From positions 1 to 36,079 of the IMG/VR virus record IMGVR_UViG_3300032265_000047: a stretch of 36,079 nucleotides of DNA; one strand, given 5' to 3'. A program made the translations under genes and the position numbers. The notes under the pieces are model-generated. The model was given only the letters and a program-made list of their open reading frames with translations, was not told the DNA's origin and did no database searches. Below, one piece after another: positions 1 through 9,010 of this stretch. Each line of letters begins with the position of its first letter. The stretch's first letter is position 1. The stretch is from a virus.

Positions 1-17
1 CCCAATTACCGACAAAC

Positions 18-33
18 TAAGTTGGGTTATAGG
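18..33 (+). promoter_or_regulatory. promoter-like element upstream of terS (weak)
   Basis: The 14 bases TAAGTTGGGTTATA at 18-31 also occur, on the other strand, at 29560-29573 inside the strong leftward promoter. TATAGG at 28-33 would be the -10. No good -35 lies at 5-10. It could be a late promoter or an operator for a shared regulator. If the molecule is circular, upstream sequence at the right end of the window also matters. Confidence 0.35.
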
Positions 34-63
34 GCCTCTTATAAAATAGGGTAAGATTGAGCT

Positions 64-519
64 ATGAACAGATTACCTCCAGAACTTCATTTAGTCCACG
101 GAACGCAAGCGGCGCATAAAGGCAAGGGATTGCCTGAAAGCGTTAGGGCGCGAGTGCCTAAAGCCGATTGGCTTGATGACCCAGACGCTTGGGACAGAAA
201 TGCTTTTATTCAAGAAACCTCTGATTTCCTTTGGGAAACATACGGCATTGGCTCTAACCAAGACAAGCACGTTTTGGCGGCACTAGCTAATCAAATGGAA
301 ATTTATATTAAGTGCATGAAAGGTGTTGCCAAGGGCGGCATCGTGACTACGTTTAATAATGGGGCCACTGTAGGTACAAACCCGTATTTGGTAGCTGGCG
401 ATAAAGCACTCAGTCGTGCGGTTGTTCTAATGAATGAACTAGGGTTAACACCTCGCGGTAGGCTTGCGACTAATAAGCAGGAAGGCGGCAAGTATTCTAA
501 ATTGTTGGCTGGCCCATGA
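64..519 (+). CDS. terS: terminase small subunit (P27-like)
   Basis: 151 aa. Recognises phage DNA and recruits the large terminase for packaging. The mid-to-late section (residues about 55-140, with NPYLVAGDKALSRAVVLMNELGLTPRGR) has the layout of P27-family small terminases: a helical region, then an L-x-x-ELGLTP-x-R-like C-terminal part. The length is typical. The large subunit follows with an ATGA overlap (516-519), so the two are translationally coupled. An HNH nuclease at the other end of the window would be its upstream neighbour in a circular map, as in HK97-type cos phages. The family call comes from layout and motif. Confidence 0.85.
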   Translation: MNRLPPELHLVHGTQAAHKGKGLPESVRARVPKADWLDDPDAWDRNAFIQETSDFLWETYGIGSNQDKHVLAALANQMEIYIKCMKGVAKGGIVTTFNNGATVGTNPYLVAGDKALSRAVVLMNELGLTPRGRLATNKQEGGKYSKLLAGP

Positions 520-2177
520 ATTATGAAGATGGCATCATGTATGCCGTTCAGGTAGCAAGAGGCGAAATTGCTGTTTGCCGTAACATTCGATTGGCTTGCC
601 AGCGATTTCTAAACCAACTAGAAGACAAAACATGGGCGTATGAATTTCATACAAACTACGCTGAACACGTTTTAGACTTTATTGCTACGCTTAAACACAC
701 CAAAGGCCCAGACGCGGGAAAACCCTTGGTGCTTGAGCCTTTTCAAATTTTTACAATCTGCGCCATCTACGGGTTTCGGGCTAAAAAAGACGCGACTAAA
801 CGAATGGTCACAGATGTGATTATTTTTATTCCACGTAAAGCAGGAAAGTCCACACTTACTGCTGCAATTGCGCTTTATGAATTAGCGTTTGGTGAAGCAG
901 GCTCAGAGGTTTATTCACTAGCGACAACTCGCGACCAAGCATCTATCGTATTCCAAGCGGCAACAGGGTTTATTGATGCAATGCCGCACGACATAGCTAT
1001 GCTGTACAACGTTAGCCGCCACAACATAATGAAGGCTGGCGACACACAATCAATGTTTAAAGCCCTTTCAAGGGATGCAAAAAAGACGGGTGATGGTATG
1101 AACCCATCCTGCGCCATCATTGACGAAGCGGCTCAAATTGTAGACCGTAACTCAATTGAGGTGCTTCACTCAGGTATGGTGGCACGGCAAAACCCTTTGC
1201 GGATTTACATTACCACAGCAAGTTTCACTAAAGAAACCAAATTTTTTGAAGATATGCAAATGCTTCAAACCATGTTGACAGGAGAAGCGCAAGACAATCC
1301 GCATTGGTTTGGATTGCTGTATAGCTTGGACCCCGGCGATGATTGGCGCGACCCGTCTACTTGGGCTAAAGCCAACCCCATGCACGGCATTTCAATTTTT
1401 GAGGACGCTATCGCGCAACGGGCAGAGGAAGCCAAACACAAACCAGCGGCGTTAAATGAATTTCTTTGCAAAACGCTAAATATCTACGTTTCTGCAAATT
1501 CTGCTTGGGTAGACAGGGAATTTTGGGACAGTCCTAAATGCAAAATTGTAGAAAAACGTGAGCCTGAAGCCGTGTTTATGGGTTTTGACTTAGCGGCAAC
1601 ACGAGATTTGAACGCTGTATGCACCTTAAAACGCTATGCCGATGATGACTATGAGGCAGAATTTAAGTTCTTTTTGCCTTCCGATGGCTTTGATTTAATT
1701 CCCAAGCACTACGGCGACATTTTTCGTGTAGCTAAAAATTCAGGCATTTTGCACATTACAGAAGGCAACGTAATGGATGACCGTGAAATTAGCGACTACA
1801 TTATTTCCCAATGCTCAAAATACGATGTAAAAGAAATTGGCTTTGATGCTTATAACGCTGCAAGCCTAGTGGCACGGTTAAACGATGCTGGCCTTCCGGT
1901 TAAGAAAGTTGGGCAAGGCATGGCGGTTTTAAGCAATCCTTCAAAGCACGTAGAGAAACTTTTAATGGGTTACGGCATAAAGCATGATGGCAACCCATTT
2001 GTTGGCTGGCAGCTTGGAAACTGCGAAGTGTATGAAGATGTGAACGGAAACATCAAGGTTCGTAAGAACGAAGCAGACAAAGCGGCAAAAGTTGACGGTA
2101 TTATTAGTTTAATAATTGCGGTACACTGTTCACTGGACAATGCAACTCAATCCGGATTTGGTTTCCGCACTTTCTGA
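516..2177 (+). CDS. terL: terminase large subunit
   Basis: 553 aa packaging motor and DNA-cutting nuclease. The N-terminal ATPase has a Walker A-like loop IPRKAGKS (residues 105-112) and Walker B CAIIDEAAQ (199-207, D203/E204). The C-terminal RNase H-like nuclease shows the expected acidic residues: D358 in GFDLAATRD, D444 in IGFDAYNA and D527 near KVDGI. Length and motif order fit the Terminase_1 family used by HK97-like phages. It overlaps terS by ATGA and is followed by the portal gene after 8 nt with a GAGGTG ribosome site. Confidence 0.96.
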   Translation: MNYEDGIMYAVQVARGEIAVCRNIRLACQRFLNQLEDKTWAYEFHTNYAEHVLDFIATLKHTKGPDAGKPLVLEPFQIFTICAIYGFRAKKDATKRMVTDVIIFIPRKAGKSTLTAAIALYELAFGEAGSEVYSLATTRDQASIVFQAATGFIDAMPHDIAMLYNVSRHNIMKAGDTQSMFKALSRDAKKTGDGMNPSCAIIDEAAQIVDRNSIEVLHSGMVARQNPLRIYITTASFTKETKFFEDMQMLQTMLTGEAQDNPHWFGLLYSLDPGDDWRDPSTWAKANPMHGISIFEDAIAQRAEEAKHKPAALNEFLCKTLNIYVSANSAWVDREFWDSPKCKIVEKREPEAVFMGFDLAATRDLNAVCTLKRYADDDYEAEFKFFLPSDGFDLIPKHYGDIFRVAKNSGILHITEGNVMDDREISDYIISQCSKYDVKEIGFDAYNAASLVARLNDAGLPVKKVGQGMAVLSNPSKHVEKLLMGYGIKHDGNPFVGWQLGNCEVYEDVNGNIKVRKNEADKAAKVDGIISLIIAVHCSLDNATQSGFGFRTF

Positions 2178-2185
2178 GGTGAAAC

Positions 2186-3580
2186 ATGGCATTATTTGAC
2201 GTTTTCAAGCGAAAAGACACTAAAAACAACGAATCAAACACGCTTTTTGGGCAATCTGCGCTTGGTAATAACATTGTTTATCAAGGAAACAATAAGAATC
2301 CAAACGTCAATACGCAGATTCTATACGTCACCACGGGCAGCACTAACAATGCTGGTCGCCCTGTTGATATGTCCTTGCTTACACGCAACAGCACAATCAT
2401 TGCTTGCGTGGCGGCAAAAGCTAGGGCGCTTAGTCAATTGCCAATTTGCGTAATGAGCCAAGATGACAATGGCGTTTATGTGGACGCTATTAAGTCACCG
2501 GACGTAGGCGCACGGGATAAAGCAAAAGCCAAGCAAGTTGCTAACCTTTTGGCGCAGCCAAACAACTTTCAATCCACATATGAATTTTGGTATCAATTTT
2601 TAATGTGGTATGAACTTGCAGGGGAAGCGTTTACTTTATGGTGGAGAAAAAATCAGGATTCGGCAACTGAAACTCCATTGGAAATGTACTTGTTGGATAG
2701 CACATTGATTGCCGTCACAATTACACCAACTCGATACCCATCTTATCGGTTAAGCACTCCTTCCTACGGGTTTTCCCGTGACCAACCGTTAGCCTATAAC
2801 CAAGTCATGCACGTTAAGGAAATGAACTGGCAAGGCTCCGCTGGTTTTAATAAAGGCATTTTAGCGTCTGAACTGGTAAGCCTTGACCAAGATATTGACA
2901 TTTATGCCAACTACATCATGCAAAACGGCGCAAAGCCAAGCGGGATGTTTACTACTGAAAACGTAATTCCAGACGCAAAATACAAGGAAATTGCGGCTCG
3001 GCTTAAGGAAGCATGGTCAGCAATGGTCAATAGCAAAACCTCCGACCCGTCAAAAGCGGGTCAAGGTATGTTGCTTGACCAAGGCATGAAATACACGCCT
3101 TTGAATATGCTGACTTTGCAAGACGCTGATGCGGCAAACCTAAAACTGCAAACAATGAAGCGTATTTGCGGTTTGTTTGGTGTGCCCCCTGCAATGATTG
3201 GAATTGCCGACCAGAAATACAACAACACCCAGACAATGATGGACGAATTTTATAAATCGTCTATGTATCCGCTGACAATTAACATTCAACAAAAATTAAA
3301 GCAGCATCTTTTTGTTGGCTATCCTAATTTGTGTATTCAATTTGATACACGGGATTTCCTTAAGGGTGACCCGTTAAATCAAATGAATTTTGCCGTTGCT
3401 GGCGTAGGCGCGGGAATTATGACGCCTAATGAGGCGCGAGAATACCTAAATATGCCCAATATTGAAGGCGCAGACGAATTGAAGGATAATAACGCCAAGC
3501 CTGAACCTATTGGCAGTTCAGCACAAGATACAGGCGGCGGCGGCGGTAACCAGACAAAGAAAATGAACATTGGCAAATAA
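2186..3580 (+). CDS. portal protein, HK97 family
   Basis: 464 aa. Forms the dodecameric ring at the capsid vertex through which DNA passes. The order terminase, portal, protease, capsid is diagnostic. Sequence marks of the HK97/SPP1-type portal family include the N-terminal TIIACVAAKARALSQLP stretch (about residues 70-87), the MHVKEMNW segment, and the ICGLFGVPPAMIG motif followed by NNTQTMMDEFYKSS in the C-terminal half. The C-terminus is a low-complexity Gly-rich tail (about residues 450-457). ATG follows a GAGGTGAAAC ribosome site. Confidence 0.95.
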   Translation: MALFDVFKRKDTKNNESNTLFGQSALGNNIVYQGNNKNPNVNTQILYVTTGSTNNAGRPVDMSLLTRNSTIIACVAAKARALSQLPICVMSQDDNGVYVDAIKSPDVGARDKAKAKQVANLLAQPNNFQSTYEFWYQFLMWYELAGEAFTLWWRKNQDSATETPLEMYLLDSTLIAVTITPTRYPSYRLSTPSYGFSRDQPLAYNQVMHVKEMNWQGSAGFNKGILASELVSLDQDIDIYANYIMQNGAKPSGMFTTENVIPDAKYKEIAARLKEAWSAMVNSKTSDPSKAGQGMLLDQGMKYTPLNMLTLQDADAANLKLQTMKRICGLFGVPPAMIGIADQKYNNTQTMMDEFYKSSMYPLTINIQQKLKQHLFVGYPNLCIQFDTRDFLKGDPLNQMNFAVAGVGAGIMTPNEAREYLNMPNIEGADELKDNNAKPEPIGSSAQDTGGGGGNQTKKMNIGK

Positions 3581-3781
3581 ATGTCAACGAATTTTCAAAA
3601 AGTGGTAGCATTGCTACACAACTACAAGTCAAAAGAACGTCCGACCCGTGGGCGACCTAAGTTAATACACGACATTGACAGAACCAAAGTCGATGAGGTA
3701 ATCCATGACACAAAACTTGACGATGATTTGCGAAGCTCGGCTGATAGTCGAGAAACAGGGTCAAAAAACTGGCGCTATTGA
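3581..3781 (+). CDS. small hypothetical protein between portal and protease
   Basis: 66 aa, strongly charged, with no recognised domain. The ATG directly abuts the portal stop (TAA then ATG at 3578-3583), which favours coupled translation. It overlaps the start of the protease gene by 77 nt in another frame, so either it is a real overlapping gene or only a coupling leader that brings ribosomes to the protease start. No transmembrane segment or metal-binding motif is visible. Moderate confidence. Confidence 0.5.
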   Translation: MSTNFQKVVALLHNYKSKERPTRGRPKLIHDIDRTKVDEVIHDTKLDDDLRSSADSRETGSKNWRY

Positions 3782-4481
3782 AGCAACCGTAACCACATGG
3801 GGCGCTCGTGAAGGCGCTGACGGTAGGCGCTTTAATTATCAGCCTGAAGGCTTTATGGATTGGGCCGAAGCCTTTGCCAAGGAAAGCCGACCCCTTCCGA
3901 TGTTTGTAAATCATCAAGCGGACGCAATGCCAGTAGGCGAATGGACGCAATTTGAATTTACTGAAGCTGGAATGACTGCCACAGGGCGCATTTACACAAA
4001 TACCAGCGCAGGTGCAGACCTTTACCAAATTATGCAAGAAAGCCCCGTCATGTTTGGCGGTGTTTCTGTTGGCGCATACGCAAAAGATTATCAAATGGTC
4101 AACGCTGATGGCGAACCAGACCAAAGCGATGAAGCATATTTTCAAATCACTAAAGGTGGGCTGCGCGAAGTGTCCGTAGTGATGTACCCCAACAATTTAG
4201 AAGCAAACGTCAGCAAGTTGGAATATTTCCGACCAGATGGTTCTGCTGATTTAAAAGTATTGGAAGAAGCCTTGCGGGATGCAGGTCTGTCCAAGCAGAT
4301 GTCGGTTGCCGCCGCATCTGTGTTCAAGTCGGTAATTGAACAGCGTGATGCTGTAAAAGAGCCGATTGAAAGTGCGCCAAGTCAGAGCGATTCTGATGCG
4401 GAGGCAACCGAAGCGAAGATTCTCGCGGCTCTTGAGCAACGCGAACTTCTTAAACTCCTTGACCAACGACTTAAAGGTTAA
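3705..4481 (+). CDS. prohead protease, HK97 type (U35)
   Basis: 258 aa serine protease that processes the capsid precursor during prohead maturation. The catalytic layout of the family is present: His70 in FVNHQADAMPVGEW, Ser121 in MFGGVSVGAYA and Glu155 in LREVSVVMYP, close to H65/S114/E148 of HK97 gp4. The acidic, helical C-terminal third (residues about 180-258) may act in scaffolding or be removed, which is inference. ATG at 3705 has GAGG upstream; ATG at 3723 (MICEARL) is an alternative start. The capsid gene follows after 3 nt. Confidence 0.93.
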   Translation: MTQNLTMICEARLIVEKQGQKTGAIEATVTTWGAREGADGRRFNYQPEGFMDWAEAFAKESRPLPMFVNHQADAMPVGEWTQFEFTEAGMTATGRIYTNTSAGADLYQIMQESPVMFGGVSVGAYAKDYQMVNADGEPDQSDEAYFQITKGGLREVSVVMYPNNLEANVSKLEYFRPDGSADLKVLEEALRDAGLSKQMSVAAASVFKSVIEQRDAVKEPIESAPSQSDSDAEATEAKILAALEQRELLKLLDQRLKG

Positions 4482-4484
4482 ATC

Positions 4485-5834
4485 ATGTCACAAGTTATTC
4501 TTGAAAAACTGGACGCCATCGAAGCTAAACAAGCCGATGCCGTTGCCGCTGTTGAAGCCAAAATCCCTGCCGCCGTTGAAGCTGTCAAAGCTGAAATGCA
4601 AGAAATGGTTTCTGCTCTGGAAGCCAAAGTTGCTTCTATCAACATTCCTACAATTATTAAAGCCCCCGCTAAAACTGTTCGCCAAGATGTGAACCGTTCT
4701 GTGCGTGAGCAACTGAGCAATTTCTACAAAGCAAACAATCGCGTAGAAAAAGAACTCAAAATGTTTGAGGACGAAAGTCAATACGGCGCATACATTGCTG
4801 AAGCATCTGCTTTGACAGGTGGCGGTGACGGTAAAGGCGGTCGCACTGCTTACGATCCAACGTTTGTTGCTTTGCGTCTGATGAACCCAATGCGCGGCGT
4901 GTCTCGCACTGTTGCTACTGATGGTTCAAGCTATCAATTTCGTGTCAAGACGGGCAACGCTGGAGCCGCTTGGGGATATACCATCCAAAACAACGGTTCA
5001 ACCACAACTGAAGACACAAGCATTTGGCAATTGGTTTTGCAAGACTTGAACGTACAATTCCCAATCCGTACCGCTGCGCTGGATGACATTGATGGTTTGG
5101 AAGCAAACGTAGTTGACGATATGTTGGCTGAATTCTCACAGAGCGAAGCCCTCTCGATGATTCAAAACAACGATCAAGCCGCACAATCAAGCACAAACCC
5201 TTACGGCGGCACAAACGGTCTGCGTGGCATTGACCAATACGCTGGCGCTAACGGCACATACGCTGGCGGCACATCATCCGTTGCGGCTTTTGGCACATCT
5301 GGCACTGGTTCTTCCAGTGGTCTGCACAGCTTGGCAACTTATGACCAGTTGATTTCTAACGTCAACACTGTGGGCGCTAACGCAATCACATACAAGGACG
5401 TTATCAACACCATGTATGCTTTGCCACAGCAATACTGGACTGCAAACGCTCGCTGGATGGTTAACCCTATCTTGGCTCAAGCAATCCGTGGTCTGCAAGA
5501 CACCAACGGTCGTCCAATTTTCAACTCTGTTGAATCGTTGAACCCCGATGGCATCATTGGTCAGATGTTGGGCTTTGATGTGGTGATGAACAAGTATTTG
5601 GACAACCCATCACAAAGCACAACTGGTTCTGCTGGCACAAACAGCCTGTACCCAATGTACTTTGCTGATTGGTCGCGTTTCCACACCATCATTGATCGTT
5701 TAAACATGGTTATGCGTAGATACGACCAGACACTTCCCGGATATATAACATTTTTTGGGGAAAAACGTTTGGCAACATCGGTTCGTGACCCTAACGCTGG
5801 TGTGCGTTATCGCTCTACAGGTACTGCTACCTGA
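4485..5834 (+). CDS. major capsid protein, HK97 fold, with N-terminal delta domain
   Basis: 449 aa. Residues about 1-60 form an Ala/Glu/Lys-rich coiled coil like the HK97 delta domain (internal scaffold), expected to be cut off by the upstream protease. The HK97-fold body starts near residue 90 (ASALTGGGDGKGGRT) and runs to a C-terminal P-domain-like end with GYITFFGEKRLATSVRDPNAG. Start ATG has AAAGG upstream. A hairpin terminator follows the stop, then a second, homologous capsid-like gene. Position after portal and protease makes this the main shell protein. Confidence 0.95.
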   Translation: MSQVILEKLDAIEAKQADAVAAVEAKIPAAVEAVKAEMQEMVSALEAKVASINIPTIIKAPAKTVRQDVNRSVREQLSNFYKANNRVEKELKMFEDESQYGAYIAEASALTGGGDGKGGRTAYDPTFVALRLMNPMRGVSRTVATDGSSYQFRVKTGNAGAAWGYTIQNNGSTTTEDTSIWQLVLQDLNVQFPIRTAALDDIDGLEANVVDDMLAEFSQSEALSMIQNNDQAAQSSTNPYGGTNGLRGIDQYAGANGTYAGGTSSVAAFGTSGTGSSSGLHSLATYDQLISNVNTVGANAITYKDVINTMYALPQQYWTANARWMVNPILAQAIRGLQDTNGRPIFNSVESLNPDGIIGQMLGFDVVMNKYLDNPSQSTTGSAGTNSLYPMYFADWSRFHTIIDRLNMVMRRYDQTLPGYITFFGEKRLATSVRDPNAGVRYRSTGTAT

Positions 5835-5847
5835 TAAGCAGATGGAT

Positions 5848-5870
5848 GGGGGCTACGGCCCCCTCCTTTT
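5848..5870 (+). terminator. hairpin terminator after capsid gene
   Basis: Perfect 6-bp GC stem GGGGGC (5848-5853) and GCCCCC (5858-5863) closed by a TACG tetraloop of the very stable cUNCGg type, then TCCTTTT. This is a standard Rho-independent terminator shape between the two capsid paralogues. It may be partial, lowering expression of the downstream head and tail genes relative to the main capsid protein. Confidence 0.8.
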
Positions 5871-5890
5871 AACATCTCTTGGAAAATAAC

Positions 5891-6919
5891 ATGACCATCA
5901 CCAAACGCATCCTCACAAGCATTAAGCAAACACTAGAAACGGGCGATAAAGTCAGCATTGACTTGCGCGAAGCGTCTGCAATCACAGGCTCTGGTGACGG
6001 GGTTGGTGGTCGCACATTTTTTGATAACGCCTTTGCTGCACTGCGTTATGCAAACCCGATTCGTGAAATGTCGCGTGTTCTCTCTGCTTCTGGTTCAAGC
6101 GTGCAGTTTGTAGCCAAAACAGGTAATGCGGCAAATCAAACAAACCCGTTTGGTTATACGTTCACGCCTGATAGCGGAACACCAAACACCAACACAACCA
6201 TTTGGCAATTGCCAACGCGAGTTATTTCTGCTCAATTGCCAATTCGTTCAGCAGTTATGTCGGATGTCAATTATTTAAATGAAACAATCGTTGAAGATTT
6301 AATGCTGGAATTTGCAGCTATTGAAGGCGCATCAATGGTCTTGAACAACGACCAAAGCGGCACAACGACAACCACCACAGGCGGCACAAGCGGCTTGCGT
6401 GGCTTAAATATGTATACGACTGCAAGCGCATCAGCTTATGGCTCAAGCGGCACGGCAATCACTAACGGTATTCATTCAATTGCAACATTTAGTCAAGCAG
6501 CGGCGGCAGTAACCTATGCTGACATTGCAGATATGGCTCGTTTGTTTCCATCGCAATATTGGAATCTTCCCGGCACTGCATGGATGATGCATCCACAAAC
6601 TATTCACGAGTTGCGAAGCCTTGGCGGCGCGGCATTAATTAAACAATTTCCTGAAGTTGGTGATGGTGACGGTGGCGCTGTGGTTAATATTTTTGGTTTC
6701 CCTGTGATCCCAAATTCCAATATGCAAACCACTGGCGCTGGCAAGTTTAATATCTATTTGGCTAACTGGCCTCGTTTTGTGACCATTGCTGATGTTAAAG
6801 AAATGTCAATTCAAGCAATGGAGCAGACTGCGCCCGGTTTCATAACCCTATATGCTGAAAAACGTTTGGTCAGTACCGTCCGCGACCCGTTTGCTGGCAT
6901 CCGTTTGGTCGGTGTCTAA
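5891..6919 (+). CDS. second HK97-fold capsid-like protein (paralogue of upstream capsid)
   Basis: 342 aa, clearly homologous to the upstream capsid protein. Shared blocks are GGDGKGGRT/GSGDGVGGRT, TTIWQL-type segments, the NNDQ motif, GGTSGLRG, FPSQYW/LPQQYW and the C-terminal PGFITLYAEKRLVSTVRDPFAG. It lacks the N-terminal coiled-coil delta domain. It could be a minor capsid or vertex/decoration subunit, or an alternative shell protein. ATG at 5891 is preferred over a TTG at 5879. The stop overlaps the next start (TAATG), so it is read with the connector genes. Homology and fold are secure; the role is not. Confidence 0.88.
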   Translation: MTITKRILTSIKQTLETGDKVSIDLREASAITGSGDGVGGRTFFDNAFAALRYANPIREMSRVLSASGSSVQFVAKTGNAANQTNPFGYTFTPDSGTPNTNTTIWQLPTRVISAQLPIRSAVMSDVNYLNETIVEDLMLEFAAIEGASMVLNNDQSGTTTTTTGGTSGLRGLNMYTTASASAYGSSGTAITNGIHSIATFSQAAAAVTYADIADMARLFPSQYWNLPGTAWMMHPQTIHELRSLGGAALIKQFPEVGDGDGGAVVNIFGFPVIPNSNMQTTGAGKFNIYLANWPRFVTIADVKEMSIQAMEQTAPGFITLYAEKRLVSTVRDPFAGIRLVGV

Positions 6920-7590
6920 TGAGCGTTAACGACTATCAACAAGGTGCGCCTTTTGGGGCGCAAACCCGCAATCCGTTTAACTACGTCAAAGTTGAACAGA
7001 TTACCCGTGATAGTTCAACCGCATGGTTAACGCTGGAGCAAATCAGCCAACAATTAAACCTGTTTAATGATGAAAGCCAAGACAGCTATTTAACGGGCCT
7101 AGAAGTGGCTGTAAGACAGGCAATTGAGGATTACCTTGGTCTGTCTATCTTTCCGTTGTCTTATCGCGTCTGGTACGGTTCTGAAAGCCTTGTTGCATCC
7201 CCCGTATGCCTTGACTTGCCTGAAGTGAGTCAAAACAGCAATTCAACATTGGCTGGCGTAACAATTGATTCTGTTGGGTATTGGGATGATTCATTTCCTC
7301 CGGTATACACGACTATCACAAGCACCAATTATTACTACGATGCTTCAGGCAACAAAGTGATTTTGAACAGCTTACCGACCAGTATCAATTCGGTAATGAC
7401 TGCGCCAATCATCGTGAATTACTCCACAGTGGCTAACCCAATTGCGGCTTATCCCGTTATTAAACAAGCTGGTTTGTTGCTTTTGACCCATCTTTATAAC
7501 CAACGTTCAAACACAACGGACGGAATGTTGCGGGAAATTCCTTTTGGCGTGGCTACGCTTTTGAGAAACTATAAACCCTTAATAATGTGA
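6919..7590 (+). CDS. head-tail connector protein (HK97 gp6-like)
   Basis: 223 aa adaptor that binds the portal ring. The N-terminal helical core LTGLEVAVRQAIEDYLGLSIFPLSYRVWYG (split here as LTGLEVAVRQAIEDYLG and LSIFPLSYRVWYG) is the usual signature of gp6/gp15-type connectors. A beta-rich insert and the C-terminal LLLLTHLYNQRSN helix follow, also typical. It overlaps the upstream gene by TAATG. A homing endonuclease gene now separates it from its usual partner, the head-closure protein at 8216. Confidence 0.82.
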   Translation: MSVNDYQQGAPFGAQTRNPFNYVKVEQITRDSSTAWLTLEQISQQLNLFNDESQDSYLTGLEVAVRQAIEDYLGLSIFPLSYRVWYGSESLVASPVCLDLPEVSQNSNSTLAGVTIDSVGYWDDSFPPVYTTITSTNYYYDASGNKVILNSLPTSINSVMTAPIIVNYSTVANPIAAYPVIKQAGLLLLTHLYNQRSNTTDGMLREIPFGVATLLRNYKPLIM

Positions 7591-7594
7591 ACTT

Positions 7595-8215
7595 ATGTTT
7601 GTATATTGGATTCATTTACCAGAGCAAATTAACATAGTTGTTGAAGGCTATGTTGGTATAGCTATGAATTTTGAGCAACGTATGTTTGCCCATAAATCAT
7701 GTGCAAAAACTGGTAAAGAGCAAACTTTATACAAAGCAATTCGTAAATATGGATGGGACAATCTTGTCAAAGAAATTATTTTGATTTCAAACGAAGATTA
7801 TTGTCTTGAAATTGAGAAAAAATTAAGGCCAACGCCAAGAATGGGTTGGAACATTGCTATTGGAGGTGATTTTTCTGGGTCGCATTTAAAAGGCACAAAG
7901 CAATCTGAACAACATCTTGCAAATAAGAAAAAAGCTCTTATGGGTAGAGTGTCTGGAATGAAAGGCAAAAAAATGCCCAAAGAAGCAATAGAAAAAACAA
8001 TGCAATACGTTCGTGGCATTCCAAAAACTGATGAATGCAAAAAAAAACTTGCGGCATCAAAGAATAAGCCTTTAATGGTAAATGGTATAGTTTATGAAAG
8101 CTGGCAACAAGCAAGCAAACAAACCGGAATCCCGACTGGTAGCATTTCTTATTTGTTAAAAACAAAACCACAAAAAAGCAAATGGTCAGCTTATTCTTTA
8201 AAAGAAATGATGTAA
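7595..8215 (+). mobile_element. free-standing GIY-YIG homing endonuclease with NUMOD domains
   Basis: 206 aa coding gene. The N-terminal nuclease has degenerate GIY (VYW, residues 3-5) and YIG (YVG, 19-21) motifs, Arg29, Glu72 or Glu74 and Asn86. Lys/Gly-rich NUMOD3-like repeats lie at about 92-155 (GSHLKGTKQSEQH, GMKGKKMPKEA) and a NUMOD1-like helix-turn-helix at about 160-200 (VNGIVYESWQQASKQTGIP). The gene is AT- and Lys-rich unlike its neighbours, has no clear ribosome site, and sits exactly between connector and head-closure genes. It is therefore a selfish insertion that spreads by cutting related phage DNA at the empty site. Confidence 0.88.
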
Positions 8216-8560
8216 ATGGCAATTGCTCGGTTTGAAAACATCACGGTGAACACGCTGTCGTTTGGGCAGAGTTCATTTGGTGAGCAAAGCACAACACAGA
8301 CATTGTGGTTTGCAACTCGGGCGCGAGTTCATTCAGTGGCTAATCATGTAAAGATTTCTGACAAATACCGTGTGTATTCAGACATTGTTAACTTTACGTT
8401 GAACTACACCCCGAACACCAAAGAGATGATTGATAACCAAAATCTGTACTCAATTAACTGGCGCGGTTTTGATTGGCGTATTGATAACGTCCGTGAAGCC
8501 GATGACCGGATGACGGTAATGATTATGTGCGTCAGAAATGACCCAGTGGCGGCGGTATGA
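8216..8560 (+). CDS. head closure / head-tail joining protein
   Basis: 114 aa. Small beta-barrel-type stopper that seals the filled head, in the style of the phage head-tail joining family (SPP1 gp16 / HK97 gp7 position). The C-terminal half has the typical pattern INWRGFDWRIDNVREADDRMTVM (split as INWRGFDWRIDN and VREADDRMTVM), seen in these proteins as a buried strand followed by a polar turn and a final strand. ATG directly follows the stop of the homing endonuclease, and the gene overlaps the next by ATGA. Confidence 0.78.
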   Translation: MAIARFENITVNTLSFGQSSFGEQSTTQTLWFATRARVHSVANHVKISDKYRVYSDIVNFTLNYTPNTKEMIDNQNLYSINWRGFDWRIDNVREADDRMTVMIMCVRNDPVAAV

Positions 8561-8976
8561 CAACACAACAGAATCCCGTTCAATACGGCAAAGCAATCCA
8601 GTTTCAACTGGCAAGCATTGTCACGCCTGTGCCTGTATATGCGGCGTTTAACCGCAACTTTGCGACACAGCCCAAGTTTATAACATGGATGCTACGAAAT
8701 GTTCACCAACCCGTATATACAGGCGTTTATCAGTCGATTAAAGGCATTGATAGACCGACTTTCCAAATTTCGGTCTTCACCCAAGTAATAGAAGACGGTT
8801 TCACAATTTCAAATCAGATATTACAATCGCTACACGGTTACAGTGGTTTGTTTGGCGGCGCAACAAATGGCTTCAATATATCGAAGGCAGATGTTCAGTG
8901 GCTTTATAACAGCTACGATAACGAAGATAAATTGGGGCAAGTCTTTTTGGATTGCACCTTAGATATTCCAGCATAA
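8557..8976 (+). CDS. tail terminator-like protein
   Basis: 139 aa. In this location (after head closure, before the tail tube gene) siphophages carry the tail terminator or tail completion protein. The pattern VPVYAAFNRNF, then FITWMLRNV, then strands with RPTFQISVFTQ and a helix EDGFTISNQILQSLHG resembles DUF3168-type tail terminators, which cap the tail tube. No catalytic motif is visible. It overlaps the head-closure gene by ATGA. The assignment rests on order and general pattern. Confidence 0.6.
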   Translation: MTTQQNPVQYGKAIQFQLASIVTPVPVYAAFNRNFATQPKFITWMLRNVHQPVYTGVYQSIKGIDRPTFQISVFTQVIEDGFTISNQILQSLHGYSGLFGGATNGFNISKADVQWLYNSYDNEDKLGQVFLDCTLDIPA

Positions 8977-9010
8977 GACAGTTTTTTTAACTCTTTAAAG
9001 GAAACTCAAA

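Noticed and set aside
3657-4145. Minus-strand 162-aa frame
   Set aside because: Lies opposite the protease gene with its catalytic motifs; composition is that of an antisense shadow.
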